A model generated the notes under the pieces. That model saw only the letters and a program-made list of their open reading frames with translations. It was not told the origin of the DNA and made no database searches. Below, one piece after another: positions 46,912-58,400 of a stretch of DNA of 64,000 nt. The translations under genes were made by a program, and so were the position numbers. Positions within the stretch are counted from its first letter, which is position 1; every line of letters begins with the position of its first letter. The stretch is from Mangifera indica (taxonomy: Eukaryota > Streptophyta > Magnoliopsida > Sapindales > Anacardiaceae): NCBI RefSeq assembly GCF_011075055.1, contig NC_058152.1:12521228-12585227 (forward strand). Direction: 5' to 3'.

Positions 46912-47967
46912 TAGCTTTAGACAAAACACAAATACACCATGTCCCGGTAACCACACCTAAGTTTGCAGAAATGTGAAGCACTTGAGGAAAAATAAACTAC
47001 AGTTTTTTAGCATATCACTAAAATGATATTTCCTGCGAATCATGAATGCAAAAAAATCACCAAAATAATGAATTCAATGCCATGAAGATGGTCTAAAATG
47101 GTTGGTCTGGCATCTCGGACTTGCAGAATTTTGGCCAGAATAATAACTCAATCATCAGCTAGCTATTTTCCATACGAGCTGTATAGTGCAGATGAATAGT
47201 AGAAGAATAGTAACTCATAAACATTTAAAAGTAGAAGAAAACTAACATTTTGCAAATGAATGCAAATTCAACTCAGTATTAAGTTTCTTAGTTTAAATCA
47301 GATGTGCTCATAAAGAACTAATTGAAGGGTCAGAAAACGGATTACAGAAAGCTATTTAAAGTTAAGATCAGCAATACTTTGGAAGAATCCAGAATAAGCC
47401 ATACTTGATCGAGCAATGATGCGGAATCTTACCTGGTTCACAAAGCTGACTAAAGCTTCCAACTTCTCCATTTCAGTAGGCATCCTTGGGATGTAACCTC
47501 CTTCTACCAGTTGACAAGCAGCAACAGTTTCAGCAAGAGTCGAGTGCAGTTTCTCCATGCCTTGAGTCAAAGCATCTTCCGCTTGCTGACATGACTGTCT
47601 TAGATTATTCACTTCCATGTATTGTGAATCAGTCAAGGTGTCAAGATGAAGAACAAGAACCTGTTATCAATGTCAGCCTATCAATCGGCATTAGTCTACC
47701 TACGGTGAAAGACCATAGATAACAATTCAATTAAGATGTGAGTGAAAGAGAAATATTGTGACATCTCTAAACAAATTTCACATCGACAAAATATTAAAAA
47801 CCTCGGGACAAGTGTCCCAACCCTAACACAAAACACCAATGATATTGGGTGTCTCTATGTGCATATCCATATGTCAGACATTATATAGAAAACTTCAGCT
47901 TTTGCAACAGTAGATTTCTTGCGGAAAAGTTCAAAATAGTGGCTCAAGCCACCCCCCACTAGTATGT

Positions 47968-48583
47968 TGTTACAGACCTGAAATGAATTGGACAGCGCTT
48001 TCCCTGTTTTCTTTGTATTCGCCAATTCCTCAACAACAACAGCAATGTTATTCTATTATTTCAACTCAACCAGTGCAATCTATACAACCCAATTCCTATT
48101 CCCAGCAATCAGCATAAACATTCAAATCAATTTCTCAGCAAACAATCACAAAGCTAATACTCAATCTCAATGGAAACAAACATCTCTTCTTTGTATTACT
48201 GAAATTACATAATAGAGTTGAAATAGTTCATTACAACTTTGATTAATAAAATGAAAATAAGAGTAACATACTGAAGACCAAAATGGAAGAAGAAAATCCG
48301 AGATCCCCAGGCATTTCAAGAGGCCTGTGCTCTCCCACTGCTACCACACACTTAATTTTCTGCTTCGCCCTCTTAACTGATTTCCATCCTTTTTGGTCCC
48401 CACCAATTCCCCCTCTCTCTTCATATTGCCACGTGTCCTTATTGCCTCAAAATGCCCATGCACATTTTGGTTTGCCAATTGCTCCAATCCTTTGATGCCA
48501 GCTAGAATATTTTCCTCTCCCTTGCTGCTATGCGGCTTACTGCTGCTGTGCTCCATTCTAATTTTGAAATGTCATCCCAACAG
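47968..48583 (-). repeat. 3' LTR of the Gypsy element
   Basis: It shares about 560 bases with 51,507-52,075 (for example CAACAACAACAGCAATG and CCCCAGGCATTTC). On the minus strand it would begin TGTTGGGATGACATTTC. The ORFs at 48283-48587 fall in it and are not genes. Confidence 0.8.
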
Positions 48584-48598
48584 ATAATGCCTCCATTT

Positions 48599-49800
48599 TT
48601 AGAATGCCATAACAATGGCCATCAGCTCCCTTTCATATACCAGTTTGCTTCGGTTTCTGACAGACAACACCTTACTCATGAAAGAAATGGGACAGTCATC
48701 TTGCATTAATACAAACTTTACACCTAAACCCGAAGCATCAGTCTCAACAACGAACTCTCCCAAAAAATAAGGCAGCGTAAGCACGGGAACCATTGTCCTT
48801 GCTTTTTTCAACCTGTTGAAAGCCTCTGCAGCTTCTTCATTCCATACAAAAGCGTCCTTATTTAATAAACTAGTGAAGGACTCTGCAATCTTCCCGTACC
48901 CCTTTACAAAGTGCTTATAATAGCCTATTAAGCCTAAAAAACCCCTGAGTTCACTTAAATCCTTCAGAGCAGGCCAATCTTGCATCGCCTGAATTTTTTT
49001 AGAGTCAGCTTTGACTCCTCCTCCTGCTGACACAATATGACCCAAATAGTCTATACGATCTTGTCTGAATGCACATTTCTTCAAATTAACAATCAACTTG
49101 TGATCCTTCAGTAACTCTAGGACAACCTGCAAGTGGCTCAGATGATCCTCCATTTGACCACTAAAGACTAGAATGTCATCCAAAAAGACTAGTACAAATC
49201 TTCTTAAATAAGGCCGAAAGATCCCGTTCATCAAACTCTCAAAGGTTGCCGATGCGTCTGAGCACCCAAACGGCATTACAAGAAATTCGTAATGGCTGTC
49301 ATGAGTCCGAAAGACAGTCTTTGTCACATCCTTCTCCCTGACATGAATCTGATTATAGCCTGATTTTAGATCCAATATGTTGAATAACGTCACCCCAACT
49401 AATTCATCAAACAACTCATCTATGGCCAGGATTGGAAATTTGTCTAGTATCATTATTTTATTTAGGGCGCGGTAGTTCACACAGAATTGCCACCCTTCAT
49501 TTTTTTTCTTTACCAACAATACTGGACTTAAAAACAGGCTGACACTTGGTTGAATCACCCCTGTTGTTATCATCTCCTTGACTATCTTCTCGATTTCATT
49601 TTCTGGAAATGCAAGTACCCATAAGGTCATATATTTGGAGGTTAGGCTGGTGGAAGGAGTTGCATTTTGTGATCATGTACTCTTTTGGGTGGCAATCCAG
49701 ATGGCTCCCTAAATAATGCCCGTATTCCTCTAACAAACTTCTGAGTCTAGACTCTATTTCAATCTCTGTATTCTCCCCTGAATGCGTCACTCCCCTGTAT
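48599..49800 (-). pseudogene. pol: Gypsy reverse transcriptase with start of RNase H
   Basis: The open frame 48599-49630 has FCVNYRALNKIMILDKFPI, DLKSGYNQIHV, the catalytic FLDDILVF (a YVDD variant), YLGHIVS, GFLGLIGYYKHFVKGYGK and, at the RNase H start, VVETDASGLGVKFVLMQD. Upstream, 49,640-49,800 carries the preceding part in another frame with stops. The frame ends at 48599 after ELMAIVMAF, where RNase H should continue; the rest of pol is deleted up to the LTR. Confidence 0.92.
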
Positions 49801-49993
49801 TCAAGCTAGAAACCTTCTCCCCCCACTTTGACCGAATTAACCACTGCCTTTAACGAAGACTCCAATCAACTTAAGGATGCATCCTCTTTCAGTTGAACTC
49901 TCTTCCCTTCTTAATCAAAAGTCATTGTTTGCAACCTCCAATTTACTTTCATCTCACCTAACCTACATAACCAATCCATGCCAAGCATGATGT

Positions 49994-50368
49994 CTATGCT
50001 CCCAATTTGAAAGGGAAAAAATTCAGCTTCACAATCATCCCCAAAACTTGAAGTTCCACCGAATCACATCTACCCATGCCTTTCACTCTTTTCTCATCTC
50101 CTAACGTAACAGCAAAGCGAGCCAGTGTCATGGGAATCCTCAATTTCTCCATTAATGCTCTTGAAATGAAATTATATGTGGCCCCACTATCCAATAAAGT
50201 CACCACTTCCTCACCCTTCAAAAACTCAACAAACTTCATAGTTTTGGGTGTGTTAAATCCCACCACAGAGCTTAAATTCAGTGTTAATTTCATCTCCCTT
50301 TCTTCCATGGTTGGTTCTGCATCTTCACCGACATCTAGTTCTTCTTTTTCGCCTTCCAAAGCGATCAT
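49994..50368 (-). pseudogene. Gypsy aspartic protease remnant
   Basis: The frame encodes VVTLLDSGATYNFISRAL, the retropepsin active-site motif Asp-Ser-Gly-Ala-Thr with the flanking pattern of plant Gypsy elements, then VTLGDEKRVKGMGRC. It stops before the reverse transcriptase region, so the polyprotein is broken. Confidence 0.88.
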
Positions 50369-50369
50369 A

Positions 50370-51101
50370 ACCTAGAATTATCAAAACTTGGACTTGTGAC
50401 CCAGAGTGAACTTCTCGTCACATCTGAAGCAAAGGTCTTTCTCTAACTTTGACCGAAATTCCTTGTCATAGAGATGATGGTAATTACCATCATGGCGTGG
50501 AAAAGTGGTGTTACAGTTGCTCGCTTCTCAAGACATCAGCAGTGTGGCTGAGTAATTATGGGTTTCATTTCTTAAGGCTTGGGTATTTTGTGAATAGGCT
50601 GATGGTCAGATTGGGTCAGTTTGGGTCGGGTTGGTGTAAAGTGGGTTGGGCGTGGTGTTGCACTGGGCTTGGTAAGCTGTTAAGCTGTTGGACTGGGTCA
50701 AAGTTACAGCCTGATGGACTGTGGGGCTAGATGTGTTTGTGAAACGGACTGGGCGATAGGAGTGGGAGTCTTAGGCTTTTGCATTTGGATGGGTATATTA
50801 AGTTTCGAATCGGGCGTCCATCACCCAATTTTTCTTTTCGATTTTCTGTACCCGATTCATGGCTTCTTTTAAGGTCGTCGGACGGAAGAGTTTAACTTCG
50901 GCCTTCATCGTTCTCCTTAAACCAATCATAGACGCTGACAGTAACACTTCTTCTAATGCATCTCCGAGCGATGTAGAGATTGCTTCAAAATTGCTCCAAT
51001 ACTCTTCCACGATGCCAAATAGCCTCAACGCCATTAAATCCTCTTACAAAGAACCCTCCAGAATTGGACGAAACCAAAGCAGCATTTCACGCTTCAGTTA
51101 A
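50370..51101 (-). pseudogene. gag: Gypsy gag remnant
   Basis: At 50,798-51,034 the minus strand encodes a capsid stretch with EEYWSNFEAISTSLGDALEE and MKAEVKLFRPTTLKEAMNRV. At 50,380-50,440 it encodes a zinc knuckle CFRCDEKFTLGHKSK in which the last Cys is Ser. The stretch between is interrupted by stops and a GGGTTGG-rich segment. Confidence 0.85.
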
Positions 51102-51506
51102 TCCCAATCAGAGAAGGGTTGACACGCTTCACTTCATTGAAACCACCGTAACGCTCCCCATCCATACACATGCCGGCGGCTGCCAACTTCTCTCTCTCAG
51201 TAATTTTGTTAACTGAAAAATATTACTCTGCCCTAAAAATCCACCCAATTGGATTTTCCTCTATAAACACCGGTAGCTCCAAACGATGGTGCATTACTTC
51301 CTAGCGTACCCCCAAGCATTATCATTAGTCTCCTAGCGGTTCTCTCACAGTTTCCACTTGCTCTGGCTCTTCTGTAGTAGGCGATGGTAATGGCATTGTT
51401 TCCCTCACTGGTGTTGAGTGGGAGGGTGAAGATGGACCCTCCATTGGAGCCTTGCCTTTGTCGGTCGTTGCTCCATCTCTCACCGCCAGTAGCTTCCTCA
51501 GCTCAC

Positions 51507-52124
51507 AACACTTTCCTTGTTTTCTTTGTATTCACCAATTCCTCAACAACAACAGCAATGTTATTCTATTATTTCAACTCAGCCAGTGCAATCTTTACAA
51601 CCCAATTCTTATTCTCAGCAATCAGCATAAACATTCAAATCAATTTCTCAGCAAACAAACACAAAGCTAATACTCAATCTCAATGGAAATAAACATCTCT
51701 TTTCTGTATTACTGAAATTCCATAATAGAGTTGAAAAAGTTCATTACGACTTAGATTAATAAAATGAAAATAAGAGCAACATACTGACTACCAAAATGGA
51801 AGAAGAAAATCCAAGATCCCCAGGCATTTCGAGAGGCTTGTGCTCTCCCACTCTACCACACTTAGTTAATTTTTCTGCTTCCCACTCTCTGACTAATTTC
51901 CATCCTTTTTGTTCCTCGCCAATTGCCCCTCTCTCTTCATAGTGCCATGTGTCCTTATTGCCTCAAAATGCCCGTGCACATTTTGGTTTCCCAATTGCTC
52001 CAATCCTTTGTTGCTAGCTAGAATATTTTCCTCTCCCTTGCTGCTATGCAACTTACTGCTGCTGTGCTCCATTGTTCTTAGCTTCTTCTTCACTTTGCGA
52101 GATACATACACCCGAAACCTAACA
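51507..52124 (-). repeat. 5' LTR of the Gypsy element
   Basis: This is the partner of 47968-48583. On the minus strand it starts TGTTAGGTTTCGGG at 52124. Its inner end is lost at about 51,507, together with the expected primer-binding site. Confidence 0.8.
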
Positions 52125-52425
52125 TATGTGAAGCTCTATCACTAATATGGGCCTGCAAAGCAGACCTCTGTTCACAAATTTGCCTTGTTTGCTCTTCAAC
52201 CCAGTGTCCATACTCCATCTAAAATGCAGCAATTCTTGCACAAACTTTGGTGAGGACTTTTTGTTGATTGCAAAAACATGAAATGTCAAAAAGTAGTGAT
52301 TTATAAGAACAGGAACTACTGGAAAGCCGTCTTTGTATCTGCAGGAGTTTGTAACAAAAAAGAAAAATAAAAAAGACTCACTTCATTTTGAAGGGAACAT
52401 TTTTTAATCTATTTAAGTCCCTTTA

Positions 52426-55400
52426 ATGGGCAAATTATTTCATTTTATTTAATAAATTGAAATATGAATCACCTTAAGAAGCTCAGAAGGGCGAAATCTT
52501 CCTATCCAAAAGAAAAAACGTTCAGCTGCTATCTTCCACATGCCAGACATTATATATAAAACATGGGCTTTTGCAGCAGTAGATTTCATGAGGAAAAGTT
52601 AAAAATAATGGCTTAAGCCACCCTCCACAAGTATGTGAAGCTCTATATCATTAATATGGGCCTGCAAAGCAGACCTCATTTCACAAATTTGACTTGTTTG
52701 CTCTTCAACCCAGTGTCCATACTCCATTCTCAAACGCTGCAATTCCTGCACAAACCTTGGTGAGGACTTTTTGTTGAATGCCAAGGACATGAAATGACAA
52801 AAAGTAGTGTTCAATATGCAACAGGAACTGCTGGAAATCAAATTTCAAAGAACAGATTCAGCACATCAGAGATTATATACATAGATTCATGGCACAACAT
52901 CATTTTCCATGGAGGTGCCAAGTTTGCAAAGTGCTGGAAACTTGTGCTTATGGATGGCTGAAATCTATTGTGAGGAACATTTTTGAGACATTGATTTATG
53001 GACAGCATCGAAAATGACTTCAGTGCAGGTGAAGAGGTGATATAAATTTCCTCACGTAGTCTTTACAAGGACTTGAAATGATATAGGAAACAAAACTATG
53101 AAAAATTCGAAGGAATCATGCTGTGAAGGGAGCACAATTAATCAATAAATAGCAGGTGCATACCATGAGTGGCAGTGGTAAGCTAGTAGTAACAAAATTT
53201 CACAAACTGTCTTAATATTATGTGTACACTCTTGGTTCCGAGATTCAAATACCAATAAAATGCAATTAGAGTCATGCAATTTCAAGAGATAGAAATGTTT
53301 GAGAGTGAGGACATCAAAACAATAAGTTATTACTTTGACAAACCTGGGTTTACAGCCATCTGAGAACTTTCTACTCCACCACCTATATACAAACCCTGCA
53401 GTGTAGCATTTGGTGTTTCAAATATTTTAATGTAAATAGGGCCGCATAACAGATACGAATTCAATTCAAAATCCCTTACCACTTGTTGCATGTTAGGAAA
53501 TCTGTTCAAATCAGGCCTCACCATAACTTTTTCTGCAATCGGCTTTTATGAGCACCCTCACAATTTGGTGCATGACGTCTTTGTATCTGCGAAAGTTTGT
53601 AAAAAAAAACAAACAGAGAAAATTTCACTTCATGTTGAAGGGAATATCTATTTGAAAACCATATACAAAATTAGTGACAGCCTATGGTTAAACTTGTTCG
53701 ATTATGAGACTGCTAGCACTGAATACACTGAAGCCAAAGGTAATGCATAGTCCATTAAGTAATTTATGTGCCAATTCTTGGCTTTGTGCAAAAATAGACT
53801 AGTTCAGTAATTCTACGTCAAGGATGGTGAAGAGTACCAATTTGAAAATAGTTATTATTCCAAAAAGCCAGAGAAAGCAACAAAATAGTATAAAGGTCCA
53901 AATTCAAGATACCCGACACTACATCACAATAAACAATAAAATAAACAAGCACTAATCTCAAATTTGAAATTGCAAATTTTCCAGGACTCAAAATTTAGAG
54001 ATCAAATTAGTTTCTAACCGAAGTAAGGCCATGTTTATACCATGTATAAGAAAAATAAACAAGCAAGTATAAACAGATCAGAAAGATGAGTTTCCTTTTG
54101 CAAATAAAAACTCATCATTCATCTCTAGTATGGTAACACAAACAGATTTGGCAACTGTATCTCACACATGTCCTCCCACCTAATCAGTCTCTATAAATAG
54201 ATAAGCCCAACCCGCTAGTAAAAACAGAAGAACCAGTATCAAAGTTTTATGATTTGAGTTGTTCAGATCTTTTCTTATTTTAAATGTACCTTTATTTAAA
54301 CAAGAGTTTCACATACCAAACACTGACCTTTAAATCTAAACTTTAAAAAGAACACCAAACATTAAATTGAACAACAAATGTTCATCATAACAGCACATTA
54401 CTCATGAATTTAGTGCAATAAAAAATTATTCACCACCACTAGTTAAAAAGACGATTTCCAAAATTCAAAACAAAATTTATAAAGCTTCATTGTAGTTTAC
54501 AGTCATTTTCAAAAGCTTGGTAATTTCTAAGAAAATCTACTCAAAACATGAAGAAGAAACTCTGAGAGCTCCAATTTGATAAAAGGAACACAAAAGTTTA
54601 CTTACAAATGAAGAAGAGAGGCTTTTCGGACCAATTCAGCTAAGAAAGATATCAATATAATTATGTTTATTAAGATCACAACAAAAACACCATAATTCAG
54701 CCAAGCTTTCAGCCAAAATATCATTTAAGATTTCCTAAACGAGAACAAGCAAGCGAAAAATAACACCAAACTTCTATCCGGGCATGGTGAGTGAATCCAA
54801 TCTAAATAGATACATTAGGTATTGAGAGAATTTTGTTTTATTTCAATCTTTGACGTAAAAACACTGTTGTCTATTTGAAATTAAAACTAGGGCTGAGTAG
54901 GCCCAAATACCCTATTGTAAAACAAGGAACCAAAACTGGCTGGTTTATGAGAAAAGGAATCAGAGCCCAAACCTAAGCCAGAGCTAGAGCCAACCAAGTT
55001 TAGTTAGTTTTGGTTCCAGGTTCAGTTCCTACTCAGAACCATTACTATTCATTCAGTTTGTTATTTCCAATTTTTCAACAGGTTAAATTTCATATCAAAT
55101 AGACAATATTGAAAACTTTTAGAAGGAAATAAAGTACAAAACACTACTTGTACATAGCATTGAAAGAAAACAAATGAGAACAACTATAATCAAGTATCCT
55201 TTCACAAAAAAACAAAAACAATCAAAGTCTTTGGACCTAAGCCTGCAACAAGAGGAAGAATTATTAAACGTAGATTCATAAAATAATCATTATAAACAAA
55301 AAATTTGCAGAAAAAACAGGGGAGAAAACAGAACAATAATCAGGCTTCTTTATATTGGTTCAATAGCCCTTCTGGATTTCAGATGATAACCACTCAAGTA

Positions 55401-56386
55401 ACTTGACTATATCAGAGTGTTTGCTAAAATTAGTGGAAACAGAAGGAAAACTGTGCAACCAATTAGTATCTCTTATTATTGTCTGCTAAAATTTCGTTCA
55501 CTCATTTTATCAATTCTTCCAATTCAGTCAATCAAGCCTGTACAACTCAGGAAATTATTAGCCAATAAAACACAAGAAATTAACAGGTGAACAGAGCAAA
55601 AATTTGAAGCAAAAATTAGCTAAGATTACGAAAACCACCTTAATTGCATTAATACATGTATCATATTACGAAAGTGTTATATTTCAAAAGTTTCAGCCAA
55701 CTAGGCAAACATAAAGCAACAATAATTTCAAACAAACAAGGATCAAAGACTAAGAAGCTGAACAAGAGTTTGTGAGTCTGCTGAAAACAGAAGATGCAAA
55801 AAAGTATGTAAAATAGCTAACATGAACTAGAAAAATACGGCAGGGAAAAGAGGGGAAGAAAAAATGGAGGAGAAAAACAGTGTGTACACTTCTAATTTTC
55901 AATGGAAATCTTTCATCCAACAAACAAATACATCCACCTAATACAAATAAAATTCGTATAAATAAGAATCAGAGGTAAACAAATGACTAGAAACACAATC
56001 GAACTTACCTTATCCAAAGGTTTACCTGCTTCTTGTTCATACTTGTTAGAAGGCAGGAATGTTCCATGTGGCATATCCTCTGACTGAAAAGTTGAACAGA
56101 GGAATAATTTAGAATGGGAATGCAAACAATGTGTCCTCTACTATCAGACCGAGTAGAGTAAATGTCAATAGTTCGCACCTGAGTGTCTAGTTTTGTCTCC
56201 ACCTCCACGATCACAGGCATTGACGTATTTGGATTGCCATTACTTTTAAAGCTTTCCCCATCCCCATCTCCCCACCCCCCCGTCAAGTTAATGAATGGGC
56301 TCATAAATTTGAAATCTACTTGGGGTCACAAACTGGGTGGACGGAGAGTTCATGCCCTTCGAACTTATGATGGGATGCAGCTCCAT
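52426..56386 (-). pseudogene. TGA-d: TGA1/TGA4-type pseudogene
   Basis: Exon 1 starts at 56386 (MELHPIISSKGMNSPSTQFV) but has TAA right after YEPIH, where TGA-b has Gln, followed by a frameshift. Exon 2 remains (56,009-56,087, YEQEAGKPLDK). Exon 3 (about 53,522-53,585) reads NCEGAHKSRLQKK and has lost its donor GT. Exon 4 is deleted. Exon 5 (about 53,336-53,402) keeps YIGGGVE. Exon 6 (about 52,440-52,770) has one extra base at AAFE and a stop at SHYF, then continues WKIAAERFFFWIGRFRPSEL. Exons 7-8 are absent. Intron 2 is about 2.4 kb, against 0.75 kb in TGA-b. Confidence 0.9.
53890..55630. other. Extra DNA in intron 2 of TGA-d
   Basis: About 1.7 kb present here is absent from the matching intron of TGA-b (break near 46,110-46,180). 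It is AT-rich with no coding sequence. A piece near 54,893 begins GGGCTGAGTAGGCCC and carries GGTTCCAGGTTCAGTTCC, a style seen in short non-autonomous transposons. I could not find clear ends. Either an insertion here or a deletion in TGA-b would explain it. Confidence 0.5.
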
Positions 56387-57246
56387 TAGCTTTAGACATA
56401 AACACACACAACATATAAGCATAACGACAACAAGATGCAAAATTGATATAAAAGGTATCTGAGTTTGAGGTCTAAATTTGAACTGAAACAAAATCAGCCT
56501 AGCAGGATATCAAATTGAGTTCCGAGCATAACGACCCAAGTCATGGAAACCTTAGAAATTTGCTCTACTTACACAATAACAACAGAGTCTAGAGTTAAGT
56601 ACTGACGTAATTTGATTCAGATCTAAGAAGACTTCAATTTAACAACAAGCTGTAGCTATTGTAAATGAAATCAACAAAAGATGAATTGTTTATAAGGATG
56701 CAAAAGAAGAAAAGCAGATGCAGTATGTAGCAATCTAATTATACAAATCCAGCGATGAAAGTGAAATATCATAAGTAGAGAAAGAAAAAGGATTTAATTT
56801 AAATGCAAAAGCAACAAGAACAAGACACTGGTTTTCCATTTCTTGGTCTTCATGCTCATGATTAGAATCAAGCAGCCACTAACATCTAAAATCAAAACAG
56901 AGGAATTCTAAGACTAATTTTCTTTCATGATAACTAACCCGTGCAGCACCAGTTACTCCAAGTAACGACTCTATAACAGGTGCCTCTTCTTCCGTTAAAG
57001 AGCACTGGACACCTAACAGTAGGATAAAAGCTTCTGTTTAACTACCTCCCATGGCAAGCTTGAACCGGATACTAAATCAGATACAGTCTTCTCCTTGCAA
57101 TCTTTCATGCTTCACGGATAAATCTTATGTCAGACACCAAAGGGAAATAATATTGAGAAAACCAAGGCAACAAGTATATGAATATGAGAATTCACTGAAA
57201 ATAGATTAACGAGTTAAAATTTTTATGCAGAAGAAAGATGTTTACA
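56387..57246. other. 5' flank of TGA-d
   Basis: This aligns along its length with the 5' flank of TGA-a (11,080-11,945) and likely holds the old TGA promoter and leader. No ORF is supported. Confidence 0.65.
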
Positions 57247-57420
57247 GTTGCAGGCCTATTCATCACTTGTATATTGCTGAATAAGGAGACCATCTATCTA
57301 AAATTTCATATGATTTCGGAAAACTTCCCCATTGGTCATGTTCGTCACAGGAGTTTAGACAGCACTTCAAACAGTCATTAAAAGATCAATTTAGAGCATT
57401 CAATCTCTGGTCTCTGTCCT
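57247..57420 (-). pseudogene. Orphan C-terminal tail of a TNL (second copy)
   Basis: This is nearly the same as the orphan tail at 11946-12125, with the GGAGACCATCTATCTAAAAT word on the plus strand. It lies about 1 kb beyond the true end of TNL-D. Its frame is interrupted. Confidence 0.65.
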
Positions 57421-58400
57421 CTGTTCACTGATCTTGCTTATCTTCATTGTGCATGCTCTCTCCCCTGAGACTGTGACGAGAACTCAACTGGAAAGAAGCG
57501 CTTCAATATACTCACAAGCAGAACTACATAGCATAGACAGAAAGTTAGCGAGCAATTCAGAAGGCAACATTGACTAAATGCATCAGCCATTGTTTTACTA
57601 TATGAAGGAAGGACATAGGGACATAAAGGGAATCTTATCAACCAGTTATGACCTAATATAATGAGCTCATAGACTTTGTACTTACATTAATTTTGCTTTA
57701 GGAAGAGGATCTTCAGGTTTCAATGGTTCAACATATTTGTCAAACACATATAATAGTCTGTAAAATACATTGAATATTTCCATCAATAATAACGATAATA
57801 CCAATAACAACATAGCCTTATGTTATTTCTACATGTGACAAATTGAATGACAATAGATCATTTTTAATAGATCATGAGTTGAGATCACTGTATAACCTTT
57901 TTTTTAAATTAAAAAAAAATCCGTAATCATGGAAAGTTTATTAATAGGTGGAGTTATATACAAAATCCCGATAAACCATTTGAAACATAAGACATCTTTG
58001 AAACCCATATAAATCATATATTTGAAATAGAAGGGAAATAATTTAGAAATAACCATAGGCCACAATTAAAGGAGGCCTTACAATAATGTCTAGCATGTAA
58101 AACATCAAAAAAAATTATTATTATTTTTATTAGAGATAAAAGAGTTAAATGAACATGAGAAGTCACTGAAAAGAGTTGATTTGCAAGTTAAAATTTCACT
58201 AAATAAATAAATTAAATACATTGTTTGAGTCCACTTACCATATAGAAGAAATGCCTAGGCGGCCACATATTTTGAGGGCATAACTATGAGAAAGATGTTT
58301 ACTAGTTACTAGTATATGTTGAGGCCATAAAAACTATACAAAATAGGGCTATATAAAATATATAAATATGTATCAATTTTGCCATTTAATTTAATCCAAC
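57421..58400. other. 3' flank of TNL-D
   Basis: No gene is supported. The flank aligns with that of TNL-B (12,130-12,780). The part 57,850-58,380 recurs inverted at 23,435-23,880. Confidence 0.6.

Larger units (their letters stand above)
47968..52124 (-). mobile_element. Ty3/Gypsy LTR retrotransposon, internally deleted
   Basis: The element begins TGTTACAG and ends CCTAACA on the plus strand and has a perfect 5-base target duplication TATGT (47963-47967, 52125-52129). It lies in exon 6 of TGA-c. Its coding order on the minus strand is gag, protease, reverse transcriptase and the start of RNase H. Integrase is missing, and the inner edges of the LTRs are damaged, so no primer-binding site is seen. 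It cannot move alone. Confidence 0.92.
46945..52325 (-). pseudogene. TGA-c: truncated TGA copy split by a Gypsy element
   Basis: Exon 7 is intact at 47434-47660 (YMEVNNLRQSCQQAEDALTQ). Exon 6 is split: its first part (EYGHWVEEQTRQICEQRSAL) is at about 52,130-52,235 and its second part (KSTVAKAEVFYIMS) at about 47,870-47,967, with the Gypsy element between. Two bases are also missing beside the insertion. Exon 8 is gone: the copy ends at about 46,945 by joining directly to the leader of TGA-b. Exons 1-5 are absent, and a short piece of exon 3 with its flanking intron is fused at 52,326-52,425. Confidence 0.85.

Noticed and set aside
50449..50730. Plus-strand ORF of 93 residues with Gly/Trp-rich sequence
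   Set aside because: It is within the decayed gag region of the Gypsy element and reflects a GGGTTGG-rich stretch.
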